Notes under the pieces: generated by a model
What the model saw: the letters and a program-made list of their open reading frames with translations, nothing else
Told to the model about the DNA's origin: nothing
The model's database searches: none
Assembly: GCA_903994635.1 (NCBI GenBank)
Contig: CAJEXQ010000005.1
Coordinates: 1-64,000, forward strand
DNA length: 64,000 nt
DNA from: an uncultured Chlorobiaceae bacterium
Lineage (GTDB): Bacteria; Bacteroidota; Chlorobiia; Chlorobiales; Chlorobiaceae
Reading direction: 5' to 3'
Translations under genes and position numbers: made by a program
Shown here: one piece after another, positions 1 through 9,318 of the stretch
How positions within the stretch are numbered: the stretch's first letter is position 1
How the letters are laid out: each line of letters begins with the position of its first letter

Positions 1-1503
1 AACCTTTACAAGAACGGTTATTTCACCAAGAAGCACCGCAGCCCCTCTTTTTTTCTCTATTATCTCCTCTTTTATAAAATCCTCGATCTTCCTCAGATCA
101 TTGCCAACAATTCTCTCTACTGTGCTTCTGAATTGATGAGTCAAGATTTTTTTGCTGAACCGCCTCAGTTTCATGGATTTACCCCAAACGGAATTCCACT
201 TCTTCTTTGGCGTAAGCAGGTAAAAAATTATATCACTTTTGGTGCCCCTATCGACAAGTATGTGGCGATGTGGCATCAAAACTACCTGCATCTTGGCCTG
301 AATATCAAAGGGTACAAAACACCGGCAAGATGGCATTTGCCGTGCGAATGCCAATTTGATTTTCCTGAATCACTCAATTGCAGAACAATAAATCATTACA
401 ATTTCTGTGATGAGCAGGACCCTGTCGGTCACCACCTCGATCTGACCCGGCGGACGAGCATGTATCGAAAGATATTCAGTACAGCCGATACGGCAAGACG
501 TGACGTTGTGTATCGGCGCTATGCCGTACCAGGTGTTGCCCATATCATGTATTGGCAGGACGGGGAGTTGTTCAGGGGGATACTTCGCGAAATTCTTGAC
601 AGAAAACCACTCGAAGGCGGGGAGTTGGGTACATCCACCTTTTTTGTCCGCAGTGAGTTCGTGAACGGCAAAAAAGCACGCATTCAGGGGATGGTATGGG
701 CCTATTTCCGTATACCCTTTCTCGCATCCCTTATTACCGGAGTAATTATTGCCCTTGGCATGCGTGCTTTGTTTTTGGGTGAAACAATAAACATGATCCT
801 ATTGTTTCTCTTTGCTTTTTCATCGTGGATTATGCCCGCCTTTTTAACCTATTACAAGGAAAAAACTCAGTTTAAGGGGGTTCAGCAGTCGTCATTTATC
901 TTATTCTTTAAAAAGATACTTGCTCCCGGAATTTTTTTAAGACTGATTTTTTCCGCTGTTGAGTGGAGAAGAATACTCGTTACACAGAGCGAGGGAGAGC
1001 CTGGTGATACAGACGAAAATAGTCGTCTCTCATTCCGGAAGAAAGGGGATGTGTGGGCATGGAGGACATGGTGGCCTTTTGCCTGGCGTTGGTCATGGAG
1101 AATGGCGGTCACAGCCATAGTGCTTTTTATCGCAGTATCACAATTGAAATGGGTAAGGGATCGTATGGATCCTGAGTTTAAAGCAGTGATTAATTGGCTG
1201 CCCTCCATTGGTCAAGAGAGAGAACAGAACACTCTTTATGTCGTTGTTTCACAAACGGATCGAATGCAGCAAAATGTTAACCCGGTGGTTAAGCAAAGAG
1301 TTCTCAATGTCCCCACAGGAGAGTCAATGACTGTGTCAAAAGCCGAATTGAAGAGAGAGTCGAACAAAGCCATCACTATTTCGGCTCTTCTGTGGGGGAT
1401 TATCAGTGGGTTGTCCTGTTATCTGTTTTCGCTAATTATTGTTGCCGTTCAGTACATAAAATTGAAAAATAAATATGCTGAAAAAAACAGGATATTGGAG
1501 TGA
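1..1503 (+). CDS. Lipase-like alpha/beta hydrolase with C-terminal membrane domain (5' end outside window)
   Basis: The reading frame is open from base 1, so the gene begins upstream; the TTG/ATG at 133/136 are internal. The first half resembles the end of an alpha/beta-hydrolase (lipase) fold: a segment reading ITFGAPIDKY follows where the nucleophile strand would be, then CDEQDPVGHH (candidate acidic residue) and VPGVAHIMYW (candidate catalytic histidine). The nucleophile serine would lie off the window. The second half has hydrophobic segments at about residues 196-216, 220-240, 323-340 and 415-440 (counting from base 136), so the protein is probably anchored in the inner membrane. No close family is recognised; the hydrolase reading is inference from motif order. 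Confidence 0.6.
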   Translation, partial: NLYKNGYFTKKHRSPSFFLYYLLFYKILDLPQIIANNSLYCASELMSQDFFAEPPQFHGFTPNGIPLLLWRKQVKNYITFGAPIDKYVAMWHQNYLHLGLNIKGYKTPARWHLPCECQFDFPESLNCRTINHYNFCDEQDPVGHHLDLTRRTSMYRKIFSTADTARRDVVYRRYAVPGVAHIMYWQDGELFRGILREILDRKPLEGGELGTSTFFVRSEFVNGKKARIQGMVWAYFRIPFLASLITGVIIALGMRALFLGETINMILLFLFAFSSWIMPAFLTYYKEKTQFKGVQQSSFILFFKKILAPGIFLRLIFSAVEWRRILVTQSEGEPGDTDENSRLSFRKKGDVWAWRTWWPFAWRWSWRMAVTAIVLFIAVSQLKWVRDRMDPEFKAVINWLPSIGQEREQNTLYVVVSQTDRMQQNVNPVVKQRVLNVPTGESMTVSKAELKRESNKAITISALLWGIISGLSCYLFSLIIVAVQYIKLKNKYAEKNRILE

Positions 1504-1663
1504 TAAGCTTTTTTGGTAACTGTCACCACAGCTTTTTACTTCAATACCGTTCAACTCTACAGAAGGGTTCCCTGTGACTCATGCTGGTTGACAAACAGCT
1601 CTGTTTTGCCTATACTGCGAGATTGTCCATGTTGGTACATGTAAAAGGACGAGGAAACACTCA

Positions 1664-1951
1664 ATGAGACTCAGCGCGGTGCAGCAGCAATGCATACTTC
1701 AGGCAACCCTGCAGAACTTCGGTGATGATGCGAAGGTCTGGCTGTTTGGCTCGCGTGTTGACGATACACGTCGAGGCGGTGATGTGGATTTATATATCGA
1801 GACGAGACAGAGCAATAACCTGATGGCAGAATTGCGGTGCAAAATGGCTATCGAAGAGAGTCTGGATCTGCATGTTGATTTGGTCGTCAATGACCATGTC
1901 AAGGATAAGCCAATTTATAAAATCGCAAAAAAGCAGGGGGTTCAATTATGA
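1664..1951 (+). CDS. MNT-domain nucleotidyltransferase, antitoxin of a HEPN/MNT pair
   Basis: A 95-residue minimal nucleotidyltransferase. The catalytic signature is intact: G29-S30 followed by D40-x-D42, with LFGSR before and DVDLYIE around the two aspartates. In type VII toxin-antitoxin systems such proteins neutralise a HEPN RNase, in MntA/HepT by adding AMP to a tyrosine near its active site. The stop overlaps the start of the next gene (ATGA at 1948-1951), so the pair is translationally coupled. The assignment rests on the motif and this coupling; whether it AMPylates its partner cannot be seen. Confidence 0.85.
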   Translation: MRLSAVQQQCILQATLQNFGDDAKVWLFGSRVDDTRRGGDVDLYIETRQSNNLMAELRCKMAIEESLDLHVDLVVNDHVKDKPIYKIAKKQGVQL

Positions 1952-2430
1952 CGGAGCATTTGCGACTCATAGCAAGGCAGTTGAATCATTTGCAGCGTAT
2001 GCGCCAGTATCTTGTGCACTCTTTTGACAGGTGCAGTGAAATTTTCCCTGTTACGAATTGGCAGGTCATGAGCATGGATCAGCACGAAATGCTTGCTGCT
2101 TTTCGTGTCAGGTTCAGTGAATTTCAGGAGCATCTGGGCAAGACCATGAGAGCTGTGGCTATTGAGGAAGAAGTTAACGCGGAACGCTTTGGTTCTGTAC
2201 TGGCTTTTATGGAAAAGTTGGGTGTGTTAGAATCAGTAGAGCGCTGGAAGATGATTCGGGAAATACGAAATTCTGTGAATCATGAATATGAAGAGGATGG
2301 GGGACGACTTACACAATTCTTTTCTGAAATGTTCAAGGCAACTCCGGAGTTACTGGTCTGTCACGATAAATTAGTTGCTTTTTGTGCTGAGGCATATCGA
2401 CTTGGCAGCTCTCCTGTTTATGGAAGGTAA
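1948..2430 (+). CDS. HEPN-domain toxin (HepT/DUF86-like), partner of the MNT protein
   Basis: A 160-residue helical protein with the HEPN RNase signature R107-N-S-V-N-H112 (Rx4H), followed by the EYEED stretch typical of these toxins. It is predicted to cleave RNA and to be held inactive by the upstream nucleotidyltransferase, whose stop it overlaps by 4 nt. The last ten residues (after EAYRLG) may not be the original C-terminus: a diverged copy of its final 40 residues lies about 1.1 kb downstream (3412-3543), and the sequence right after this gene is a transposase scrap. The active-site motif is intact, so it may still be functional. Confidence 0.8.
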   Translation: MTEHLRLIARQLNHLQRMRQYLVHSFDRCSEIFPVTNWQVMSMDQHEMLAAFRVRFSEFQEHLGKTMRAVAIEEEVNAERFGSVLAFMEKLGVLESVERWKMIREIRNSVNHEYEEDGGRLTQFFSEMFKATPELLVCHDKLVAFCAEAYRLGSSPVYGR

Positions 2431-2479
2431 CTCTTACAGCCTGATGACAGGAAGAAAATTATTGCAAGCCTTAAAATTG

Positions 2480-2599
2480 AAGATTATTCGCAATGAAGAG
2501 CATCTGCATACTGTGATTGAGTATATTCACCAAAACCCGGTGAAGTTGAAACCTGTTCATCCTTGGAGACGATCAAAAGATGCCGAATATTCTTGTTAA
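2480..2599 (+). pseudogene. C-terminal remnant of a REP-associated (Y1, IS200-like) tyrosine transposase
   Basis: About 40 codons in one frame read IRNEEHLHTVIEYIHQNPVK followed by a PW-R-S pattern. This is characteristic of the C-terminal end of RAYT/TnpA_REP proteins. The HUH motif and catalytic tyrosine are absent, so this is only a scrap. It sits between the HEPN toxin and an alpha/beta hydrolase and overlaps the start of the latter, which suggests that transposition or its repair rearranged this stretch. Confidence 0.55.
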
Positions 2600-3383
2600 T
2601 GGCGTTGATCTTTATTACGAAATTCATGGGGAAGGCGCACCGCTGATGCTCATTGCTGGCCTGGCCAGTGACTCTCAAAGCTGGCAGCCGATACTCAATG
2701 ATCTCTCTCGCTCTTATCGTGTTATTCTTTGCGATAACAGGGGTTCTGGAAGAACTGAACCTCAGTATATCGAGACAAGCATTCAGCACATTGCCGACGA
2801 TTGTATTGCGCTTGTCAAGTATTTAGGATTGTCGTCTGTTACTCTGCTTGGGCATTCAATGGGAGGCTTTGTGGCGCTGGATTGTGCAATTCGCTACCCT
2901 GACTATGTTTCCAGCCTGATTTTGGCGGGGACATCTGCTTACAATTCCGAAAGAAACAACGCTCTTTTTCTTGATTGGGTCTCTTACCTTGAGTCAGGCA
3001 TGGATTTAGAGTATTGGTTCAGAAATCTCTTCTACTGGATTTTTTCTGAACGTTTTTTCAAAGACGAAAAAGCATTGAATGATGCTGTTCGATTGGCCGT
3101 TGAATATCCTTATCCGCAAAGCATCATTGCGTTTAAAAAACAGGTCAATGCCATTCAAGAGTGGAGCTGTCTTGAACGTTTGCCTGGTATCACATCGAAG
3201 ACATTGATAATTTGCGGCAAAGAGGATCTCCTGTTTCCCCCTGAAGAGAGCAGGAAATTGTTCAATTCGATTTCGGGATCGATTTTTTCTGTTATCGAAA
3301 ATGCTGCTCATGCTCTCCATGTCGAAAATCCAAAAGCATTTACTCACTGTATTTTGAATTTTCTTGACCCACAGAGGGGTTAG
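2580..3383 (+). CDS. Alpha/beta hydrolase
   Basis: A 267-residue soluble alpha/beta-hydrolase fold protein. The triad is visible: nucleophile elbow GHSMGG with Ser93, Asp216 in GKEDLLFP, and His244 in ENAAHALHVE. The oxyanion segment near residues 25-30 is LIAGLASDSQSW rather than the usual HG motif. Closest by eye to esterase/3-oxoadipate enol-lactonase-like members, but the substrate cannot be told. No signal peptide. It is bracketed by two related HEPN C-terminal segments and lies in an eroded accessory stretch, so it is probably acquired cargo. Confidence 0.8.
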   Translation: MPNILVNGVDLYYEIHGEGAPLMLIAGLASDSQSWQPILNDLSRSYRVILCDNRGSGRTEPQYIETSIQHIADDCIALVKYLGLSSVTLLGHSMGGFVALDCAIRYPDYVSSLILAGTSAYNSERNNALFLDWVSYLESGMDLEYWFRNLFYWIFSERFFKDEKALNDAVRLAVEYPYPQSIIAFKKQVNAIQEWSCLERLPGITSKTLIICGKEDLLFPPEESRKLFNSISGSIFSVIENAAHALHVENPKAFTHCILNFLDPQRG

Positions 3384-3411
3384 CAGGCAGTACCATTCTC
3401 TGTTTCGGGTG

Positions 3412-3543
3412 AATCGTGAATATGAAGAGGATGCTGGACGAATTTCGCAGTTTTTTACCAAAATGCTTAAGGCTACTCCGGAATTATTTGTCTGTCAAGA
3501 GCAATTGGCCTGTTTTTGTAACGAGGCGTATGGGCTTGACGTG
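3412..3543 (+). pseudogene. Second, diverged copy of the HEPN toxin C-terminus (remnant)
   Basis: The frame reads VNREYEEDAGRISQFF...EAYGLD, matching residues of the HEPN protein encoded at 2272-2400; the DNA is roughly three-quarters identical by eye. The catalytic arginine part of the Rx4H motif is lost (the N-terminal portion is gone and the motif reads VNREYEE). It is fused in frame to the autotransporter barrel that follows. The divergence shows it is a separate homologous toxin gene or an old duplication, not a recent copying event. Confidence 0.6.
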
Positions 3544-4566
3544 CTCTGCAATCCGGTCAGTCAAGAGTTGTTCAACAGTGCACTCAACAGTATCTCTCCC
3601 CAACGCTTTGACAATCTTGCTACATCCGGCTACCATGTTGTAGCCATGCAACATCAGGCCATTGATGACCGTATTGACCGTTTGGTAGTGAGCAAATCGA
3701 CATCAGGTTTATGGGCACAAACCACCAGGACGTTTCAAAAATATCCTGCTTCAGGGTTTGATGGTGATATAAACGGAATTATTATCGGGTTCGATAAAAA
3801 AAGTTCTGAAAAGACAGTATCAGGCTTTTCCCTCGCACGGATGCAAGGAACTGTTGACTGGTATGACCGTGGAGGAGAGGCAGTTACAAACTACTATCGC
3901 GCAGCGGCATACTCCGCATTTTATCTTGATCATGCATTTTTGCAGGCCGTTGTCAGTGTCGGTTCAGCGGATGGCAATACCTTGCGGAACATCAATATCG
4001 ACACACTCTACCTTCCGTCTGCGCATGGCCAAAAACTTTCGCCGCTCACAGCTCTATCAAGAACAGCAAGGGCGACTCAAAAAGAATGGGATGCTGATAT
4101 AGCTCTGCGAAGTGGTGTTTTGATCTATGCAGGCCCCCTGAAACTTCTTCCCAGCTTTGGCCTCGGCTATTTATATCAGTCAAGAAATGGATTTAATGAA
4201 ACCGGAGCAGAAAGTCTCGACTGGGCGGTAAGTGCTTCTTATGGAAAAACATATCACTGCCGAGCAGATCTGCTGATCGAAAGAGAGTTCCAATTGAATA
4301 AACAGCAAAAAATCACCCCGTATATGCTTATTGATTGGACTTATGCAAAACGCCTCGACTCACAGACCGTAACCGCTTCCATGAACGGCAGGGAAGACAC
4401 TGTTACAGTCTTATCTTCTCCGAGCGACGCACATTTTCTCACCGGTACTGTTGGTCTTAAAATAACGGCCACCAAAGGGTTGCTTGTTCATGCCGACTAT
4501 TCCCGTCAGATAGAGGCTGACTACAGGCAAACCGGCTTTACTGTTGCTCTGAATTATGAGTTCTGA
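3544..4566 (+). pseudogene. Autotransporter beta-barrel domain lacking its passenger
   Basis: About 340 codons start with a typical pre-barrel linker (SISPQRFDNLATSGYHVV) and continue as alternating beta strands rich in Tyr, Phe and Gly, ending in ALNYEF with the C-terminal phenylalanine recognised by the BAM complex. This is the translocator domain of a type V secretion protein. No signal peptide or passenger precedes it; instead the frame opens with a HEPN toxin remnant. As encoded it could not reach the outer membrane, so it is called a pseudogene. The barrel itself contains no stop or frameshift, so the truncation may be recent. Confidence 0.65.
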
Positions 4567-4736
4567 TGTTCTCGGGAGGCTCAGCAGGAGGAGGCGAGAA
4601 AATGAACTTTATTCGGGGTAAGACATGCAAAACTGAGGGCGACCAAAATACATTGTAAGAGTTTTTCGTTGTCCTTCTGTCGAAAACAGGAGCATCAAAC
4701 GAGGAGAAAATAAATCAATCAACAGGGAGTGTGCCG

Positions 4737-5459
4737 ATGAATCCGAAAGAGTTGCTATCGTTTTTTCAAAGCACATCGACAGTGATCGTCGTTGTTGCCT
4801 TCGGCTTGTATTTATTGAAGATTTTTCTTGAAAAGCGGATAGAGGGAATTGCCGGGCGGTTTGAGGAGATTGCCAAGGCATCATTACAGATCAAGTCTGA
4901 GATTCGGCAGGAGGAGCGGGGAGAGCTTGTCGCCTTCCGGGTAGCCGTGGAGAAGTGGGAAGACTTTCTTCAGACAATGGTTTTTGACTACACGATGAGT
5001 GCGCCTTCCGCAAGCGATATTGCATTGCTGTACAAAGAGGACAAGACGCTCTATCTGGATGTTAAAATTGCTGTTGTGAAGGTGGGGATCTACCTTCGGG
5101 ATAAAGAGTTGGAGCAACAGCTCATGGGGGCGGTCATGATGTTGCGCAAGACTTACTATCCCATCATCAACGAACCTATGCCGAGGCTTATCGACATCCA
5201 GATGCGCCTGAAGGCGATTGAGTTCAAACAGGCTGCCTTTGAGAAAAGCGCCTATACCGACCTCTCTTTTGCACTTACCGAAAAAGACAGGGAGGATAAT
5301 GCCACTCTTCAGAAGCTGATGACAGATGCAATGCAACGCTTTTCAGAAAACCTGCTCAAGGAGTATCGTGGCATCGCCGAACAGATCGGGGCACTGAAAG
5401 AGTCTATGAACAAGTACATTTACGCACCGATTAAAAAAGCTGCGATTGACGAGGATTAG
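4737..5459 (+). CDS. Unknown membrane-anchored helical protein
   Basis: 240 residues. One transmembrane segment lies near the N-terminus (about residues 15-32, VIVVVAFGLYLLKIFL) and the rest is charged, mostly helical and probably cytoplasmic with coiled-coil stretches. The ATG at 4737 is preferred over the GTG at 4731 because GGGAG (4725-4729) lies 7 nt before the ATG but only 1 nt before the GTG. No family is recognised. It stands alone between the autotransporter remnant and a dispersed repeat. Confidence 0.7.
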   Translation: MNPKELLSFFQSTSTVIVVVAFGLYLLKIFLEKRIEGIAGRFEEIAKASLQIKSEIRQEERGELVAFRVAVEKWEDFLQTMVFDYTMSAPSASDIALLYKEDKTLYLDVKIAVVKVGIYLRDKELEQQLMGAVMMLRKTYYPIINEPMPRLIDIQMRLKAIEFKQAAFEKSAYTDLSFALTEKDREDNATLQKLMTDAMQRFSENLLKEYRGIAEQIGALKESMNKYIYAPIKKAAIDED

Positions 5460-5466
5460 AGTATCA

Positions 5467-5548
5467 CCTTGTCATTTCGACGAACGAAGTGAGGAGAAAT
5501 CTTATAGCGCCATAAGCAAGCTTTCTCGGTGATGCTCGAAATGACAGG
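5467..5548. repeat. MITE-like dispersed palindrome (CCTTGTCATTTCGA ends)
   Basis: An 82-bp element with imperfect terminal inverted repeats: CCTTGTCATTTCGA at 5467-5480 and TCGAAATGACAGG at 5536-5548. The interior contains the string ACGAACGAAGTGAGGAG. Elements with these ends are widely scattered in Bacteroidota and related genomes (general knowledge). It lies in the intergenic space before the PLP enzyme gene. Confidence 0.65.
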
Positions 5549-5670
5549 ATTATAATTATTTGCCTCTTGGAATAACCCGTCGTGATTGCGCAGGAATAAG
5601 CGATCCTTAGTAATTGATTCCGTAATAAAATTATTGTATTATATCTTTCATTTTTCCAGACGAGCTGTTT

Positions 5671-6807
5671 ATGAGTTTTCAGACCGACACGATTCATGCA
5701 GGTGTAGGCCCCGACAAGGCTTACGGTGCCATTATGACCCCGATTTATCAGTCGTCAACCTTTGTGTTTGAGGGCATTGGCAAACATCGGGGATTTGACT
5801 ACACCAGAAGCGGCAATCCCACCCGCAAGGCGCTTGAAGATAATCTCTGCGTCCTTGAAGGGTGTTCTTCTGCCGTTGCCGTCACCACAGGCATGGCTGC
5901 GATTACTTCGACTTTGAGCATTTTCCATTCCGGTGATGAGATTATTTGCACAGACGACTGCTATGGTGGCACCTCCAGATTGATGAAGACTGTTGAGGAG
6001 CATTTTGGTATCAAGGTGCATTTTATGAATATGCAGGAGGCGGTAGATATTCTTCCTTTTGTCAATGGGCGCACAAAAGCGGTCTGGGTTGAGACCCCGT
6101 CTAATCCGTTGCTGAATTTGATAGATATTGCTGCCGTCTCAGCGCTGGCCAGGGAGCGTGGCCTTTTGACTATTGTTGATAACACTTTTCTTTCTCCTTT
6201 CGGGCAGAAGCCTTTTGAACTCGGAGCTGATATTGTGGTTCATTCGACAACCAAGTACCTGAATGGCCACTCCGATGTGGTTGGTGGTGCCGTGCTGTCG
6301 AACAGTGAAGAACTTGATGCGAAGCTGAAATTTACGGTTAATGCGCTTGGCACCTGTGCCCAGCCGTTTGATTGCTGGCTGGTGCTTCGCGGAATCAAGA
6401 CGCTGGTGGTTCGCATGAGGGAACATGAGCGCAATGCACTGGCTGTGGCACAGTTTTTGGAGCAGCATCCAAAGGTAATGCGAGTTTTTTATCCTGGTCT
6501 CGCCAACCATCCCCAGCATGAGCTTGCCAAAAAGCAGCAGAAGAGTTTTGGCGGCATGGTCTCTTTCGAGCTTGATGGTACGCTGGAGGATGTCAATCGC
6601 GTGCTCACGGGCACGAAGCTCTTTGCGCTTGCCGAAAGTCTTGGCGGTGTTGAGTCACTGATTGAGCATCCGGCAACCATGAGCCATGCTTCGATGGATA
6701 AAGAGCATCGTGAAGCGGCAGGAATTACTGATACGATTATCAGGCTTTCAGTAGGTATTGAGGATGGCAACGATCTTGTTGCAGATTTACAGAGTGCGCT
6801 TGGTTGA
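5671..6807 (+). CDS. metB: PLP-dependent trans-sulfuration enzyme (cystathionine gamma-synthase/lyase family)
   Basis: 378 residues, the usual size for the Cys/Met metabolism PLP family. The PLP lysine is K195 in HSTTKYLNGHSD; other family marks are YTRSGNPTR near residue 50, TTGMAAI near 75, VETPSNP near 142 and the SLGGVESLIEHPA block near 330. It probably makes or cleaves cystathionine in methionine/cysteine metabolism. Synthase, gamma-lyase and O-acetylhomoserine sulfhydrylase members are hard to separate by eye, so the symbol is tentative. The stop lies only a few bases before the next gene, so the two are probably cotranscribed. Confidence 0.85.
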   Translation: MSFQTDTIHAGVGPDKAYGAIMTPIYQSSTFVFEGIGKHRGFDYTRSGNPTRKALEDNLCVLEGCSSAVAVTTGMAAITSTLSIFHSGDEIICTDDCYGGTSRLMKTVEEHFGIKVHFMNMQEAVDILPFVNGRTKAVWVETPSNPLLNLIDIAAVSALARERGLLTIVDNTFLSPFGQKPFELGADIVVHSTTKYLNGHSDVVGGAVLSNSEELDAKLKFTVNALGTCAQPFDCWLVLRGIKTLVVRMREHERNALAVAQFLEQHPKVMRVFYPGLANHPQHELAKKQQKSFGGMVSFELDGTLEDVNRVLTGTKLFALAESLGGVESLIEHPATMSHASMDKEHREAAGITDTIIRLSVGIEDGNDLVADLQSALG

Positions 6808-6815
6808 GGAGTATT

Positions 6816-7562
6816 TTGTCTCATAGTCGCGACGAGGAGATATTTCCTCCGCCCTATACCGTGCAGGTGAGCCCGAGGTCAAAGTATGCCCGACTGAAGA
6901 TGACACCGCATGAAGGACTTCTTGTGGTGTTGCCTGAAGGCTTTCCCAAAAAGGAGGTACCGGCGCTTCTTCTCCGTCATGAGGAGTGGATCCGAAAGAC
7001 GACGAAGAAGCTTGATGCGCATCGGCTGGAGCCTCCTCCTGCGACAGGCAATGGATGGCCCCGCAAGGTACTCTTTCCCCATTTTGATGAGGAGTGGGAG
7101 CTGGAGTTCCAGCAGACGACCGCGATTGCCAAGGGTGATATTGAGGAACTCTCCCCAACCAGCCTGCTGCTCTCCGGTGATGTTGCCAATGTTGAACTGT
7201 GCCGCAAACTTCTCTTCTCCTGGTTGAAGCATCGGGCAGGGCTGCTTCTGCTTCCCTCGTTTGAAACACTTGCTGCATCCCTTGATTTTGACTACGCTGA
7301 TGTCAAGGTGCGCCTCCAGCACTCCCGATGGGGGAGTTGTACCGTTGCGCACGTGATAACGCTGAACACCAAGCTGCTCTTTTTGCCGGACTATCTTATT
7401 CGTCACATTATGGTCCATGAGCTTTGCCATACGGTTCATCTCAACCACTCCCGCTCCTTTTGGGCACTTGTCCATCAACATGATCCCCTGTGGCGGATTC
7501 ATAATCGCGAAATGAAGAGCGCATGGAAATATGTGCCAGCATGGGTTTCGGGTAAGCCCTGA
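6816..7562 (+). CDS. YgjP/WP0 (DUF45)-type zinc metallopeptidase
   Basis: About 248 residues with the gluzincin motif H201-E-L-C-H205 and the downstream LNHSRSFWALV stretch that carries the third zinc ligand in this family. The most likely start is TTG at 6816, because GAGGAG at 6806-6811 sits 4 nt before it; TTG 6804 would overlap the upstream stop and has no such site. The family is conserved and poorly characterised. The gene follows the PLP enzyme almost directly. Confidence 0.8.
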   Translation: MSHSRDEEIFPPPYTVQVSPRSKYARLKMTPHEGLLVVLPEGFPKKEVPALLLRHEEWIRKTTKKLDAHRLEPPPATGNGWPRKVLFPHFDEEWELEFQQTTAIAKGDIEELSPTSLLLSGDVANVELCRKLLFSWLKHRAGLLLLPSFETLAASLDFDYADVKVRLQHSRWGSCTVAHVITLNTKLLFLPDYLIRHIMVHELCHTVHLNHSRSFWALVHQHDPLWRIHNREMKSAWKYVPAWVSGKP

Positions 7563-7608
7563 CTGATTATCCTTTTTACCCTTTTGTCCAATAATTTTAC
7601 AAGACAAT

Positions 7609-8865
7609 ATGCAATTCGAGTCACTTAACATCATTGAACCAATCTTGAAGGCGCTGCAGGAAGAGGGCTATACCACCCCGACCCCGATTCAGGCAGAAGC
7701 GATACCCATTATTTTACAAGGCACTGACCTGCTTGGTTGTGCCCAGACGGGAACTGGAAAGACGGCGGCCTTTGCCATTCCGATCCTGCAGTTGCTCGGA
7801 GCCAATAAGGTCTATGACAGAAAAAGAAAAATACGGAGTTTGATTGTTACCCCAACAAGAGAGCTGGCCATTCAGATAGGAGAGAGTTTTAAGGCGTACG
7901 GCCGCCATACAGGATTGACCAATACGGTCATTTTTGGCGGAGTTAACCAGAACCCCCAGACAGCAACGCTGATAAAAGGTGTTGATATTTTGATTGCCAC
8001 TCCGGGACGGTTGCTTGATTTGCTCAATCAGGGGTTTCTGAATCTGCGTGATGTCGAGATTCTGGTGCTGGATGAAGCTGACCGCATGCTTGATATGGGC
8101 TTTATTCATGATGTCAAAAAGATACTGGCCCTGGTGCCAAAAAAGCGGCAGTCACTCTTCTTTTCAGCCACCATGCCGCCTGAAATTGTCAAGCTTGCCG
8201 CCACCATTCTGCACAATCCATCAAAGGTTTCGGTGACACCGGTCTCCTCAACAGTGGATATTATCAATCAATCAATCTACTTTGTGGACAAGGGCAATAA
8301 AAGTGCTCTTCTGGTTGATATTCTGCAAGACAAAAGCATCAAGACGGCCCTGGTCTTTACCCGTACAAAGCATGGTGCCGATAAAGTGGTAAAATTGCTG
8401 GAGAGGCACCATATCAAGGCGGAGGCAATACATGGCAACAAGGCGCAGAATGCCCGCCAGCGTGCTCTTTCCAATTTCAAGTCGCAGTCAACAAGGATTC
8501 TTGTTGCGACCGATATTGCGGCTCGAGGCATTGATGTCGATGATCTTGAGTATGTGATCAACTATGAGATGCCCAATATCTCCGAGACCTATGTTCATCG
8601 TATTGGTCGTACTGGCAGAGCCGGAGCAAAAGGGACAGCGCTCTCATTTTGCGATGCTGAAGAGAAGGAGTATCTGCGCGATATTGAAAAACTGATTGCC
8701 AAAAAAATTCCGGTTATTGATGATCACTCTTTTCCCTTGATGGATCACAATCCGGTCAAGGCACCCAAGCAGCAGGGGAGAGGGAACTCGGGCCATCCCG
8801 GGCCCAAACCACCGGCGGCCAACATGGTAAAACGGTGGTCTGAAAGGCCCGGAAGAGGGCGGTAA
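7609..8865 (+). CDS. rhlE: DEAD-box RNA helicase (RhlE type)
   Basis: 418 residues with all core motifs: F and Q motif (FESLNI...TPIQAEAIP), AQTGTGKT (motif I), PTRELAIQ (Ia), VLDEADRMLDMGF (II), SAT (III), and RGIDVDDLEYVINYE plus HRIGRTGRAG (V and VI). The C-terminal tail is short, basic and Gly/Pro/Arg-rich, as in RhlE proteins. It acts on structured RNA, for example in ribosome assembly or mRNA decay at low temperature. Confidence 0.92.
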   Translation: MQFESLNIIEPILKALQEEGYTTPTPIQAEAIPIILQGTDLLGCAQTGTGKTAAFAIPILQLLGANKVYDRKRKIRSLIVTPTRELAIQIGESFKAYGRHTGLTNTVIFGGVNQNPQTATLIKGVDILIATPGRLLDLLNQGFLNLRDVEILVLDEADRMLDMGFIHDVKKILALVPKKRQSLFFSATMPPEIVKLAATILHNPSKVSVTPVSSTVDIINQSIYFVDKGNKSALLVDILQDKSIKTALVFTRTKHGADKVVKLLERHHIKAEAIHGNKAQNARQRALSNFKSQSTRILVATDIAARGIDVDDLEYVINYEMPNISETYVHRIGRTGRAGAKGTALSFCDAEEKEYLRDIEKLIAKKIPVIDDHSFPLMDHNPVKAPKQQGRGNSGHPGPKPPAANMVKRWSERPGRGR

Positions 8866-8874
8866 GGCAGCCGC

Positions 8875-9318
8875 TCAGGGTATCAGCAGTTTGAAGCCGG
8901 TGAGGGGATCAAACTGACGGCTTGCGGTGTTCTCCAGCAATTCTGTCAGGATGATCTCCATGACTTGCCACACCTTTACCCCTGTGCGGATACAGCCGGT
9001 TACCGTACTCTCCTCCCTGCCACAGGCAAAATGGCCATGAAGTACAGGATTCCCGTTATCATCCGGAAAAATTGTACCGGTGCCTGTGATTTCATGGGCA
9101 TCGTACAGTTCGTGGGTCATTGGGTTGATTGGGAATGTGCGGCTCTCTTCGGGGCCAGTCACCAGAATGCTCCCCTTGTCAGCCCCACCGACCGCGATCA
9201 GTGAGGCGCGTTCAATGTTATGATCCTGAACAAACTGCTCAATCACCTGATGGACAATTTCGCCATCTTCCAGGCGTATCACAAAGACTCTTCCCTGCCT
9301 TGCTTCTGAATATTTCAT
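8875..9318 (-). CDS. PPC-domain (DUF296) putative DNA-binding protein
   Basis: 147 residues forming a single plant-and-prokaryote-conserved (PPC) domain. Diagnostic features are the ERASLIAVGGADKGSI strand-loop, the histidine-containing HGHFACGREESTVTG segment with its GRE motif, and the ending LTGFKLL. Bacterial members are small trimeric proteins annotated as DNA-binding with little direct evidence. It converges on the rhlE gene, 9 bp apart. Confidence 0.8.
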   Translation of the reverse strand: MKYSEARQGRVFVIRLEDGEIVHQVIEQFVQDHNIERASLIAVGGADKGSILVTGPEESRTFPINPMTHELYDAHEITGTGTIFPDDNGNPVLHGHFACGREESTVTGCIRTGVKVWQVMEIILTELLENTASRQFDPLTGFKLLIP

